A stretch of 32,863 bases of DNA from Planctomycetaceae bacterium. GTDB taxonomy: Bacteria; Planctomycetota; Planctomycetia; Planctomycetales; Planctomycetaceae. Below the pieces are notes generated by a model, which saw only the letters and a program-made list of their open reading frames with translations, did no database searches and was not told the DNA's origin. The translations under genes were made by a program, and so were the position numbers. Below, in pieces: positions 25,597 to 32,607 of the stretch. The first letter of the stretch is position 1. Each line of letters begins with the position of its first letter. Location: positions 1 to 32,863 of the forward strand of contig JAKFUG010000072.1 in NCBI GenBank assembly GCA_021732785.1. The letters run 5' to 3'.

Positions 25597-26199
25597 ATGA
25601 GAAGGAATCCGTTCCTGTCGAATCGTGGACGAATCATCGCGGTCGTGGCTTGCCTGTTGTTGGTGCCCATCGGCTATCTGGCAAGCAGCGCGCTCGTCAA
25701 TCGCGAACAGATCGATCCTGAGATACCGCGGTGGCACGTGGTCGGGGTCGCAGCACCCGTCGCCAAATGGGAACCTTTCTCAAAACTGGAAGAAGGTGAC
25801 TCAATCATTGTTCGCCTTCACAGCTCAGGTTGTTTCCATGAATCGGAATACGAGTTCACGTTTCGCCGTGAGTCGGAATTTACGGTTTCAATTGTGCAAC
25901 TTCCATCCAGGGTCAATCGTCCGGGATGCATTATCGAAGAGACAGCACGCAAGGAACTGGAACCGCTGTCGCTCTCTCAGGCTGACACTGAGGGATTAGA
26001 CAGACTCATGGAGTTCTATCATTCCAATAGGAACAACGGTTGCATCGGCGGCATAGATCGCATCGAATTCACCCAGCAGCGCAATGGTGAAACTGTGGCC
26101 GTCAAGCAGATCGAAGATAACTCCTGTCAACTCGGCGAAATGAAGGATGTGACGACACTTTGGCAACTGATTGACAGAGTCGATGGAATCGAGTGGTGA
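25597..26199 (+). CDS. Small membrane-anchored hypothetical protein
   Basis: The ATG at 25597, with GGAG 10 bases upstream, gives 200 residues and is preferred to an upstream in-frame ATG at 25447 that lacks a ribosome site and would place 50 odd residues before the anchor. Residues 12-32 form a single N-terminal membrane helix ('IIAVVACLLLVPIGYLASS'). The remainder is a soluble, extracytoplasmic domain of about 165 residues with three or four Cys (for example 'SSGCFHESEYEFTF', 'RPGCIIEE', 'NNGCIGGIDRIEF', 'DNSCQLGEM'), so disulfides are likely. No family recognised. The base composition is less GC-rich than neighbouring large genes. Its 5' region (25437-25596) is shared divergently with the 1020-residue protein gene. 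Confidence 0.72.
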   Translation: MRRNPFLSNRGRIIAVVACLLLVPIGYLASSALVNREQIDPEIPRWHVVGVAAPVAKWEPFSKLEEGDSIIVRLHSSGCFHESEYEFTFRRESEFTVSIVQLPSRVNRPGCIIEETARKELEPLSLSQADTEGLDRLMEFYHSNRNNGCIGGIDRIEFTQQRNGETVAVKQIEDNSCQLGEMKDVTTLWQLIDRVDGIEW

Positions 26200-26219
26200 G
26201 TTTATGTCTGACGATCATC

Positions 26220-27632
26220 TCACTTGGCTTTGATCGTCAATTCCAGCGTTTTGCCGCCCTTCAGATCGACGGTTTCCGGAGCGGTCTCCTGGTTATCGCT
26301 GCCGGGGTTGGGGCGACCGGTGATGATGTACTTGCCGGGGGGGACGCCTTCAAAGGTGTGTTGCCCGTCCGCATCGATATTGGCGCTGCCGCCCCATGAA
26401 CCGATCTTTTCGCCCCCTTCCGGTTTCATGTTGATGAGATAGCCTTCCGGTCGCTTCGTGGAGGAGAAGTCCACACGCACTTGCAACGTCGCGGACAGTT
26501 GCATTTCCAGCTTCACATCTGAAGCGGGCGTGTCGATGTTCGGTCCCAAACCGGGGCGGACGTATCCCGTCTTGTGAACCCAGACTGAAGCCGTGCCGAG
26601 CGGAACGGCTTCCACACGAAAGCGTCCGTTGGCATCGGTTTTGATTTTGGATTCGTCCCCTGTGTCATAGCGGCCGCCATTCTTCGCGTCGAGATTGTCG
26701 ATCCGCACCTCGACATCGGCCAACGGTTTTCCGGCCGCATCGACCACGCGGCCTGACACGGGGGCGGGCTTCGATAATCCCGAATTGTGCTCCGACCAGC
26801 GCGGCTTATCGTCGTATTTACCGTAGCCGATCACGCGGGAAACGTAGCCGTCCGCTTGCAGAATGAGGCGGCACCACGCCGTCGGGGCGTTTTTCACCAC
26901 CCAGTGTCCGGCGGCATCCGTCGTCGCTTCCGCCAGTTTCGTGTATTGGTAGCCGCCCTGTTTTTGCGGCTGGATTTCTTCCAGAATCAAGGTGGCGACC
27001 AGTGGTTTCATTGTGGCCAAGTCGATCACCTTGCCTTCGATGACGGTGCCGTCGGTGACTTTGAACCCGTGCGCTTCCAGACGCTCATCAATGACTTCGA
27101 TCCCCTTCGGCACGATGACATCGGCCCAGCGCACGTAGCCGCCGGTGTAGACATCGATCTGCGCGAGAATGGGTTCGGCCTCTTCCACCGCACGGAAGCC
27201 GGCGGGCAAGCCGCGCTGAAATTTGAGCCGATCGGCCTGCCAGACCATCACGGTCCAGTCGATGAGCGATTTGGCTAATTTGTCTTTGTCGCCGTTGGGA
27301 TTGAGCCAGAAACTGCGACCGAAGCCATCGTGCAGGACGACGCGCTTCTTCGGGACATCGACTTTGCTCAGATCATCGAGCACCAGACTGAGTGCGGCGG
27401 CGTCCCCTTTGCACTCGGCGTGCCATTGTCCGCCCCCGAACGGCGGCCCTTCCCACCAGGCCACGCGGGTTTCCGTGTTGAAGACCGCCGCCGCCCCTTT
27501 CGGCCAGCCGGGATCATTGATCGGCTCGTTTCCCTCGCCCCCGGTGATGAGGGCCCACGCGGGTTGATGAATCGCGATTACCAGCGCCGCGACGACAAGA
27601 GCACAACGCTGCCATTTTGGAGTAACACGCAT
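26220..27632 (-). CDS. Secreted protein with carboxypeptidase-regulatory-like repeats
   Basis: The ATG at 27632 ('MRVTPKWQRCALVV') is chosen over 27659 and gives 470 residues with a signal peptide ending near 'QPAWA' (27). About 28-190 is a domain I know only from planctomycete proteins ('NDPGWPKGAAAVFNTETRVAWWEGPPFGGG'-type; key residues P-GWP-G, W-EGPPFGGGQWHAEC). Then come CarboxypepD_reg-like beta-sandwich repeats near 195-275 ('GTVIEGKVIDLATMKPL'), 292-385 ('PVSGRVVDAAGKPLADVEV') and a degenerate one near 385-470 ('FEGVPPGKYIITGRP'). Such repeats usually serve adhesion or structure rather than catalysis. It converges with the gene at 25597-26199, leaving 20 bases between stops. Confidence 0.85.
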   Translation of the reverse strand: MRVTPKWQRCALVVAALVIAIHQPAWALITGGEGNEPINDPGWPKGAAAVFNTETRVAWWEGPPFGGGQWHAECKGDAAALSLVLDDLSKVDVPKKRVVLHDGFGRSFWLNPNGDKDKLAKSLIDWTVMVWQADRLKFQRGLPAGFRAVEEAEPILAQIDVYTGGYVRWADVIVPKGIEVIDERLEAHGFKVTDGTVIEGKVIDLATMKPLVATLILEEIQPQKQGGYQYTKLAEATTDAAGHWVVKNAPTAWCRLILQADGYVSRVIGYGKYDDKPRWSEHNSGLSKPAPVSGRVVDAAGKPLADVEVRIDNLDAKNGGRYDTGDESKIKTDANGRFRVEAVPLGTASVWVHKTGYVRPGLGPNIDTPASDVKLEMQLSATLQVRVDFSSTKRPEGYLINMKPEGGEKIGSWGGSANIDADGQHTFEGVPPGKYIITGRPNPGSDNQETAPETVDLKGGKTLELTIKAK

Positions 27633-27752
27633 GATTTCGGGGTCCCGAAGAGAGCGCACAACGGACCGGCACAGAACGCCGCCCGATCTGATTAAACATC
27701 AGACGCACTGTCTTTGGAAAGAGTTCCCGGAAAAATCGGTACCAGCTCGGCG

Positions 27753-27856
27753 TGAATCCAAAGGCGTCGGAGCGGGGGCCCCGACCTATGATTTCGGTTG
27801 CGATTCTCATCCATAGGTCGGGGCCCCTGCCCCGACTCTTCAAACGGAACCACGAC
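27753..27856 (-). repeat. GTCGGGGC palindrome, copy B, with flanking homology to copy C
   Basis: The palindromic core runs 27766-27841. Read on the minus strand it starts with GTTCCGTTTGAAGAG just after the folE stop and ends with GACGCCTTTGGATTCA. Both flanks recur around copy C at 31531-31673 (there GTTCCGTCTGAAGAG and GACGCCTTGGGATTCA), so the repeated unit is about 100 bases, longer than the palindrome. It separates folE from the repeat-domain gene. Confidence 0.9.
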
Positions 27857-27861
27857 AGAAA

Positions 27862-28518
27862 TCACGCCATCCGCGGACCGTGAATCAGGGACATCACTTC
27901 CGCCCGGCTCGACACGTTGGTTTTGAAAAGCCCGCGTACGGCATTGGTGATCGTCAGGCTTCCCGGCTTGCGGATGCCGCGGATCGTCATGCACGAATGG
28001 CTGGCCTCCAGCATCACGATGACCCCTTTGGGATCGAGTTCCTGCTGTAACAGGTCGGCAATCTGATGCGTCATCCGTTCCTGTACCTGCGGCTTCTTGG
28101 ACACTTCGTCCACAACGCGAGCCAGTTTGCTCAAGCCGACAACTTTTCCCCGTGGCAAATAGCCCACGTGCGCTTTGCCGATGAAGGGCAGCAAATGATG
28201 TTCGCACATGCTGTTGAACGTGATGTCGCGCACGAGCACCAGTTCGTCGTATTGTTCGTCGAATGTCTTCTGCAAATGCCGTCCGGGTTGCAGCGACAGC
28301 CCGGCAAAGAGCTCGGCATACATCCGGGCAACACGCGCCGGTGTTTCGAGCAATCCGTCACGGTCCGGATCTTCTCCGACGGCGGCCAAAATCTCGCGAA
28401 CCGCCCGCTCAATGCGCGGCAAGTCTACGGGTTTGGAATCCGTCGAAACGGTCCGGATTGATGCTGAACCGGTGATGCAGGCATCGTCGTCGTGTTGATC
28501 AATGGAATCGGTGGGCAT
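27862..28518 (-). CDS. folE: GTP cyclohydrolase I
   Basis: The ATG at 28518, with GGAG 7 bases upstream, gives 218 residues, the usual length for the enzyme; a start at 28548 is less likely. FolE converts GTP to 7,8-dihydroneopterin triphosphate, the first step of tetrahydrofolate (and other pterin) synthesis. The zinc ligands C105 and H108 in '[11 protein letters not shown]' and C176 in 'EASHSCM' are present, with H107 as the catalytic His, and '[21 protein letters not shown]' is the conserved substrate-pocket region. The first 30 residues are variable, as in homologues. No other folate gene is in the window. A sigma70-type promoter lies 76 bases upstream and a palindromic repeat follows the stop. 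Confidence 0.97.
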   Translation of the reverse strand: MPTDSIDQHDDDACITGSASIRTVSTDSKPVDLPRIERAVREILAAVGEDPDRDGLLETPARVARMYAELFAGLSLQPGRHLQKTFDEQYDELVLVRDITFNSMCEHHLLPFIGKAHVGYLPRGKVVGLSKLARVVDEVSKKPQVQERMTHQIADLLQQELDPKGVIVMLEASHSCMTIRGIRKPGSLTITNAVRGLFKTNVSSRAEVMSLIHGPRMA

Positions 28519-28593
28519 TGCGGCGCTCCGGTGTAGCAATAAGGACAAAGCGGCAAGCCGCGGATTTTTCGCTCGGCGGTTGTGCAGCGACGA

Positions 28594-28622
28594 ATGCTAG
28601 GGGTTGGATGCGCGATCGTCAA
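28594..28622 (-). promoter_or_regulatory. Putative sigma70-type promoter of folE
   Basis: On the minus strand TTGACG (28617-28622) and TAGCAT (28594-28599) are separated by exactly 17 bases; matches to consensus are 5/6 and 4/6. The predicted start near 28587 leaves a leader of about 70 bases ahead of the folE ATG. Planctomycete promoters are not well characterised, so this rests on the general consensus. Confidence 0.5.
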
Positions 28623-28930
28623 ATGGGGAATGTCGCTGCTTGGAGGCACCATTCCGTGTTACGTACGGGTCCATACGTTCACAACGATTTTTGCCTCGTC
28701 TCCACACCATCTGCTCAAGTTTTTAAGGTAGAGGCCCTATCGTGTGTCGGGATTTACTCTTGCTCTATTCCTGCTAATTACGGATGTAACTCTTTTACTG
28801 CCCACACATTTTTAACAAAGGGGCCCATTTTAACACTTGTTACTGGCGGGGTGGTTTCGCAGAATCAACGCAGGGATTACGGAATGGGCCGGTAATCTCG
28901 ATAATTACGATTTGGAAGAGGGCTTTGATC
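28623..28930 (+). promoter_or_regulatory. AT-richer upstream region of the second secreted paralogue
   Basis: No credible gene lies here. The stretch is clearly richer in A and T than its surroundings, particularly 28675-28850. A candidate promoter for the downstream gene is TTGTTA (28837-28842), 17 bases, CAGAAT (28860-28865), each 4/6 to consensus, giving a leader of about 60 bases. Short inverted elements (TAACAA/TTGTTA near 28813-28842) are also present. Regulation is unproven. Confidence 0.35.
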
Positions 28931-29350
28931 ATGCGTACATTTTCGATTATGGCAGTTTTGGTGGCCTTAACGGCTGTGATGCCGCAATCCGCGGAAGCGG
29001 CTGCAAAGGGAAGCAAGTTCGGGTTGAAATTCACGTTCAATAACGATTCAACCAAATACCCCTTTGACGCTTCGTTCCGGACCAATGGGACGCTCAGCTT
29101 GGTGGGTGCGAACGGAACCTTCGACTACAGTTACACGGAACTCGATCTGGGGGTGATCTCCATCATTAGCGCAAGTCGCGATTATACCGGTGGAACAGAG
29201 CAACTCAGCGGCTTCTCGCTCATCTCCCTGATTGCCGTGGGTTCCTACAGCAACACTGACGGGGATACCGGAAAGTTTTCCGGGTTTAAGAAAGGTGCCG
29301 CCACTCGTGAAGCCAGTGGAGAATCTTCCGACGGTCCCATCACGGAATAG
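28931..29350 (+). CDS. Small secreted protein, putative paralogue of the one at 15449
   Basis: The ATG at 28931 follows GAGG by 9 bases and gives 139 residues; a TTG two codons earlier is possible. Residues 1-23 are a signal peptide ending 'SAEA'. The mature protein is Gly/Ser/Thr-rich and beta-prone with no Cys. The blocks 'TNGTLSL' (51-57), 'YTELDLGVISI' (68-78) and 'LISLIAVGSYSN' (97-108) line up in order with the protein at 15449-15850. The C-terminal 30 residues ('FSGFKKGAATREASGESSDG') are hydrophilic and absent from the paralogue. Function is unknown. The gene is monocistronic: AT-rich upstream region and a strong terminator 65 bases downstream. Confidence 0.78.
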   Translation: MRTFSIMAVLVALTAVMPQSAEAAAKGSKFGLKFTFNNDSTKYPFDASFRTNGTLSLVGANGTFDYSYTELDLGVISIISASRDYTGGTEQLSGFSLISLIAVGSYSNTDGDTGKFSGFKKGAATREASGESSDGPITE

Positions 29351-29414
29351 CGGAGTCCAGGATTGAACAAGCCCGCGCGCTCCCGCGAGGCGTGAGTGCA
29401 TGTCAACTCCGAGA

Positions 29415-29446
29415 GGGGGGAAGCGGTCATTGCTTCCCCCCTTTTT
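29415..29446 (+). terminator. Strong intrinsic terminator
   Basis: A perfect 10-bp stem (GGGGGGAAGC 29415-29424 with GCTTCCCCCC 29432-29441), a 7-base loop and TTTTT directly after. It ends the transcript of the small secreted protein gene at 28931-29350. Confidence 0.93.
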
Positions 29447-29558
29447 GCATCTGCTTTCGCGCCCAAAATGTCCGCGGTGAAAACTCCCCTTTCGGGAAAT
29501 CGATCTTTGATCTACAACCGGCGTTGCGCGGGGATGTGAAAGGCCGGGAGTGGCGTCG

Positions 29559-30797
29559 ATGCGATTAGACGCAGTGGTTTTTGGTGGCGGTGTTGCCGGG
29601 CTGTGGCTGCTCGATCGGCTTGCGCGGCAAGGTTGCCACGCGGTCCTTCTCGAAGCCGGCGAACTCGGTTCCGGGCAAACGGTTGCCTCCCAGGGCATCA
29701 TTCACGGCGGCCTGAAATACACCTTGCAGGGTTTGCTGACCCCGGCGGCGAAAAGCATCCGGGGTATGCCGGGGGTCTGGCGCGACGCGCTCCTCGGTCG
29801 CGGGATGCCGAATCTGACCCGGACGCGGGTGCGGTCCGAGTGCTGTTACCTCTGGCAAACCGATTCGTTGACGTCCCGTGCAGGAATGATTGGCGCTCGT
29901 GTCGGACTTCAAATCAAGCCGGAAACGCTCAGCGCTGACGATCGTCCGGACGCCTTGCGACAGGTTCCCGGCACCGTCGCCCGGCTCGCCGAACAAGTCA
30001 TTTGCCCGCGGAGTTTCCTCGCCGATCTCGCCGGGCAATATCAAGACCGCCTGTTGAAAATCGATGTCGCGAACGGCCTCCGGTTCCGCTTGCAGAGCCC
30101 CGGCGAAATCACGGCGGTGGAACTCACCGATCTGCAATCCGGCCGTGAGTTGGTGCTCACGCCGCGGCAAGTCGTGTTTACCGCGGGGGCCGGAAATGCC
30201 GCGCTCCGCAAGATGGCGAAACTGGACGACGCCGTGATGCAACGCCGGCCGTTGCAAATGGTGCTGGTCCGCGGCGAATTGCCCGCGCTGAACGGACACT
30301 GTGTGGATGGAGCCAAGACGCGGGTGACCATCACCTGCGATGTCGATGCCCGCGGCCGCATGGTGTGGCAGATCGGCGGCCAACTCGCGGAAGACGGCGT
30401 CGCGATGACACCCCGTGCGTTAACACAACGTGCCGCGCAAGAATTGCAATCGGTCCTGCCGGGAGTTTCGTTCGATCAGACCGAATGGTCGACCTACAAA
30501 ACCGACCGGGCCGAAGGGGCCACCAGCCAGGGTTCCCGTCCCGAGACAGCGCAGGTGCTGTGTGCCGGAAATGTGACCACCGGTTGGCCGACGAAACTGG
30601 CCCTCGCGCCGGTATTGGCGAACGAGATTGCCAGCCGGATCACTGCGGAGGCTTCGTCGGCCCCGTTTCAGTCGGCCGCGTGGGCAGATTGGCCGCGACC
30701 GGCGGTAGCGTTGCTCCCGTGGGAAGACCCGCACCGCCAATGGTGGCCGCAGCCGAAATCCACGATGGAAGCGACGCCTCAACGTCGTGCTGCATGA
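29559..30797 (+). CDS. FAD-dependent oxidoreductase (DAO / glycerol-3-phosphate-dehydrogenase-like)
   Basis: The ATG at 29559 has GGGAG about 9 bases upstream and gives 412 residues; a GTG three codons earlier is the alternative. The N terminus is an FAD-binding Rossmann motif, GGGVAG at 9-14, with E33 at the end of the second strand ('AVLLEAGELGSGQT') for the ribose hydroxyls. 'SQGIIHGGLKY' is the next block expected in DAO-fold enzymes, and 'VVFTAGAGNAALRKM' near 205-220 matches the second dinucleotide region. The substrate is unknown; a small amino acid, glycerol phosphate or hydroxy acid would be typical. The C-terminal 40 residues are Trp/Pro-rich ('WADWPRPAVALLPWEDPHRQWW'). Its stop overlaps the start of the DUF1353 lipoprotein gene (ATGA). 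Confidence 0.85.
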   Translation: MRLDAVVFGGGVAGLWLLDRLARQGCHAVLLEAGELGSGQTVASQGIIHGGLKYTLQGLLTPAAKSIRGMPGVWRDALLGRGMPNLTRTRVRSECCYLWQTDSLTSRAGMIGARVGLQIKPETLSADDRPDALRQVPGTVARLAEQVICPRSFLADLAGQYQDRLLKIDVANGLRFRLQSPGEITAVELTDLQSGRELVLTPRQVVFTAGAGNAALRKMAKLDDAVMQRRPLQMVLVRGELPALNGHCVDGAKTRVTITCDVDARGRMVWQIGGQLAEDGVAMTPRALTQRAAQELQSVLPGVSFDQTEWSTYKTDRAEGATSQGSRPETAQVLCAGNVTTGWPTKLALAPVLANEIASRITAEASSAPFQSAAWADWPRPAVALLPWEDPHRQWWPQPKSTMEATPQRRAA

Positions 30798-31513
30798 ACG
30801 AAATTCGCTGGCTATCGATCGGCTTGCTGGCCATCGTCGGCACGATGGGCTGTGCCACATCGGCGGCTTATCCGCCTTCCCCCCGGCCGCCCCAGGTTGT
30901 GCCCATTTCCCCAGCGTTGCCGGTGATGCCGGCCACCTATCCCACGGATGTCCCCCCGGGAAAAGATTGGGGCCATTTCCGCGGGGAATTGCGGCTGGAA
31001 CTGGTCGGTGTTCGCGATGCCCGCCTGATCGTCGATTTTGGTTATATCGATCCGTACGGCAAGGATTGGTCGGCCCCGCAAGGATCGCTGGTCAACGGGG
31101 CCTCGATTCCCCAGGCGTTCTGGAGTTTCTTAGGCGGCCCGTGGGACGGGGCGTACCGTGAAGCCTCCGTGGTGCATGACGTCGCCTGCGTGACGATGCA
31201 GAACTCGTGGCAGGATACGCACCGCATGTACTACGACGCCTGCCGCTGTGGCGGCGTCGACGAGCGGACAGCCAAGCTGATGTACTGGGCCGTGTATCAC
31301 TTTGGCCCACGCTGGGAGCCGCGAACCGGCATGGTGAAGGAACTGCGTGTTGTGGACGGCAACCCGACGGCGGTCGATGTCGCCAGCGTTTCCCCCCAAC
31401 GCATCGCCGTTGCCGCACCGACGGCGATCCAGATGCAGCACGCCATCGCGTACTTTCAGCAACAGAGTCCCGACGTGGACGCCATTCCCACGCTGCTGTT
31501 TCCATCGCATTGA
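30794..31513 (+). CDS. DUF1353-containing lipoprotein
   Basis: The ATG at 30794 overlaps the preceding stop and gives 239 residues. Residues 1-20 are an export signal with 'VGTMGC' as probable lipobox (C20), then a Pro-rich linker (about 25-58). The region about 60-180 fits DUF1353: 'GSLVNGASIPQAFWSFLGGP', 'YREASVVHDVACV', 'HRMYYDACRCGGVDERTAKLMYWAVYHFGPRW'. The conserved HD pair (H128, D129) and downstream His suggest a metal-binding or hydrolytic site. DUF1353 occurs in phages and bacteria and its function is not settled. Translational coupling to the FAD enzyme is the only context clue. The palindromic repeat copy C begins shortly after the stop. Confidence 0.83.
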   Translation: MNEIRWLSIGLLAIVGTMGCATSAAYPPSPRPPQVVPISPALPVMPATYPTDVPPGKDWGHFRGELRLELVGVRDARLIVDFGYIDPYGKDWSAPQGSLVNGASIPQAFWSFLGGPWDGAYREASVVHDVACVTMQNSWQDTHRMYYDACRCGGVDERTAKLMYWAVYHFGPRWEPRTGMVKELRVVDGNPTAVDVASVSPQRIAVAAPTAIQMQHAIAYFQQQSPDVDAIPTLLFPSH

Positions 31514-31530
31514 GCCGCGGAATGCTGGGC

Positions 31531-31673
31531 GTCGTTCCGTCTGAAGAGTCGGGGCGGGGGCCCCGACCTATGTAAATGAAAAACAACCGATGCCTGGGAA
31601 AACCAACCTATTCCTGTGAAAACCAACCTCAATTTTAGGTCGGGGTCCCTGCCCCGACGCCTTGGGATTCAAG
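31531..31673 (+). repeat. GTCGGGGC palindrome, copy C, with tandem repeats in its loop
   Basis: The left arm (31543-31571) carries GTCGGGGCGGGGGCCCCGAC then CTATG; the right arm (31636-31658) is its near-complement. Flanks match copy B: GTTCCGTCTGAAGAG before and GACGCCTTGGGATTCA after. The loop is enlarged by three 20-base tandem units absent from copies A and B. The element starts 18 bases after the stop of the DUF1353 gene. Confidence 0.9.
31578..31637 (+). repeat. Three tandem 20-base units
   Basis: Units start at 31578, 31598 and 31618, each exactly 20 bases and each beginning GAAAA(A/C)CAACC; the second and third share GAAAACCAACCT. The tails differ. They sit inside the loop of palindrome copy C. 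Too few and too unspaced to be a CRISPR array. Confidence 0.8.
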
Positions 31674-31919
31674 TTGATCACGGCCTGAAATCTGACATAC
31701 AGCGTGCAGCGTTGACCCGTCCGCCCACGCATCAACGTCGGTTCATGCCGATTTTACCGGGTGCGCAAAGATGTGGCGTTATGGAAGCGGATTCAAATGC
31801 GTTGTCCGCACAGTTTGGGTGGGACTTTCGCCGATGGAGTGGTAAGCTCATCGGAAACCGCGACCGTCCTTTGTGATGAGCTCCCGCCCCTGAAATCCCA
31901 CCGAAAAAGGTGACACACC
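31674..31919 (+). promoter_or_regulatory. Upstream region of the coiled-coil protein gene
   Basis: No gene is seen here. A perfect 8-bp inverted repeat, AGCTCATC (31845-31852) with GATGAGCT (31875-31882), lies about 40 bases before the next start codon and could be a leader hairpin or operator. The ribosome site AAGGTG is at 31907-31912. No convincing -35/-10 pair was found. Confidence 0.4.
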
Positions 31920-32585
31920 ATGCAACGCTTCGTGACGTTTGGCCTCGTTTTGACCGCCCTCGCTGCCCCCGCGTTCGCCGGCCGCCCGGCTTGCCAGACG
32001 TGTGTGCCGCAAAATAATTGCTGCTATCGCTTTCCGTTGACCTATCCGGAAGCCCTGAAGCGTGCCGAAGACGCGACCCGCGCCGAAGCGGAAGTTGTGG
32101 CGTTGAAAAACGGTCTCGAAAAGATGAAGGCCGAGCTCGCGGCGGCTCAACAGGAACGCGACGCCGCGGTCGCCCTGGCGAAAGCTTCGGACGACAAAGC
32201 CGTGAAGAGTGACGCCGTTTCAAAAGAGATGACCGCTGCTGCAAACGCCGCGAATGAAAAAGCCGCCACCGCGACCAAGGCCGCGAATGACGCCACGGCT
32301 GCCGCGAAGAAGTCCGACGAAGCAGCGAAAGCCGCCGTTGATGCGGGCGAGAAAGCCAAAGAAGCGATGAAAGTCGCTCAGAAAGAAGCGGACGATGCCA
32401 AGGCCGCATTGGAAAAATCGCAAGCCGAAGTCGCCGAGTTGAAAAAATCATCGACCGAACTGACGAAAGCCGCGGACGCGTTGAAGAAAGAACTCGAAGA
32501 AGCGAAGAAGAAACTCGACGCTCCCAAGAAAGAAGACGCCCCGAAAGTCGAAGAAGAAAAGCCGGAAGAAAAGAAGCCGGAATAA
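31920..32585 (+). CDS. Secreted Ala/Lys/Glu-rich coiled-coil protein
   Basis: An ATG at 31920 behind AAGGTG gives 221 residues. A signal peptide (1-20, 'LAAPAFA') is followed by a short Cys cluster (C25, C28, C34, C35 in 'CQTCVPQNNCC') and then a long uninterrupted helix (about 45-195) made of Ala, Lys, Glu, Asp and Val with few aromatics, typical of a single coiled coil. The last 25 residues are a Glu/Lys/Pro tail ('EEEKPEEKKPE'). It resembles stalk-like or lipoprotein-like periplasmic spacers, but no family can be named. The Cys cluster could form intermolecular disulfides in a multimer. It is followed 22 bases later by the left edge of a probable mobile element. Confidence 0.8.
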   Translation: MQRFVTFGLVLTALAAPAFAGRPACQTCVPQNNCCYRFPLTYPEALKRAEDATRAEAEVVALKNGLEKMKAELAAAQQERDAAVALAKASDDKAVKSDAVSKEMTAAANAANEKAATATKAANDATAAAKKSDEAAKAAVDAGEKAKEAMKVAQKEADDAKAALEKSQAEVAELKKSSTELTKAADALKKELEEAKKKLDAPKKEDAPKVEEEKPEEKKPE

Positions 32586-32607
32586 TAGATAGGAGTTACG
32601 CAGTGTC

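Noticed and set aside
31578-31637. Possible CRISPR array from the 20-base units
   Set aside because: Units are directly adjacent, only three, with no spacers and no cas genes.
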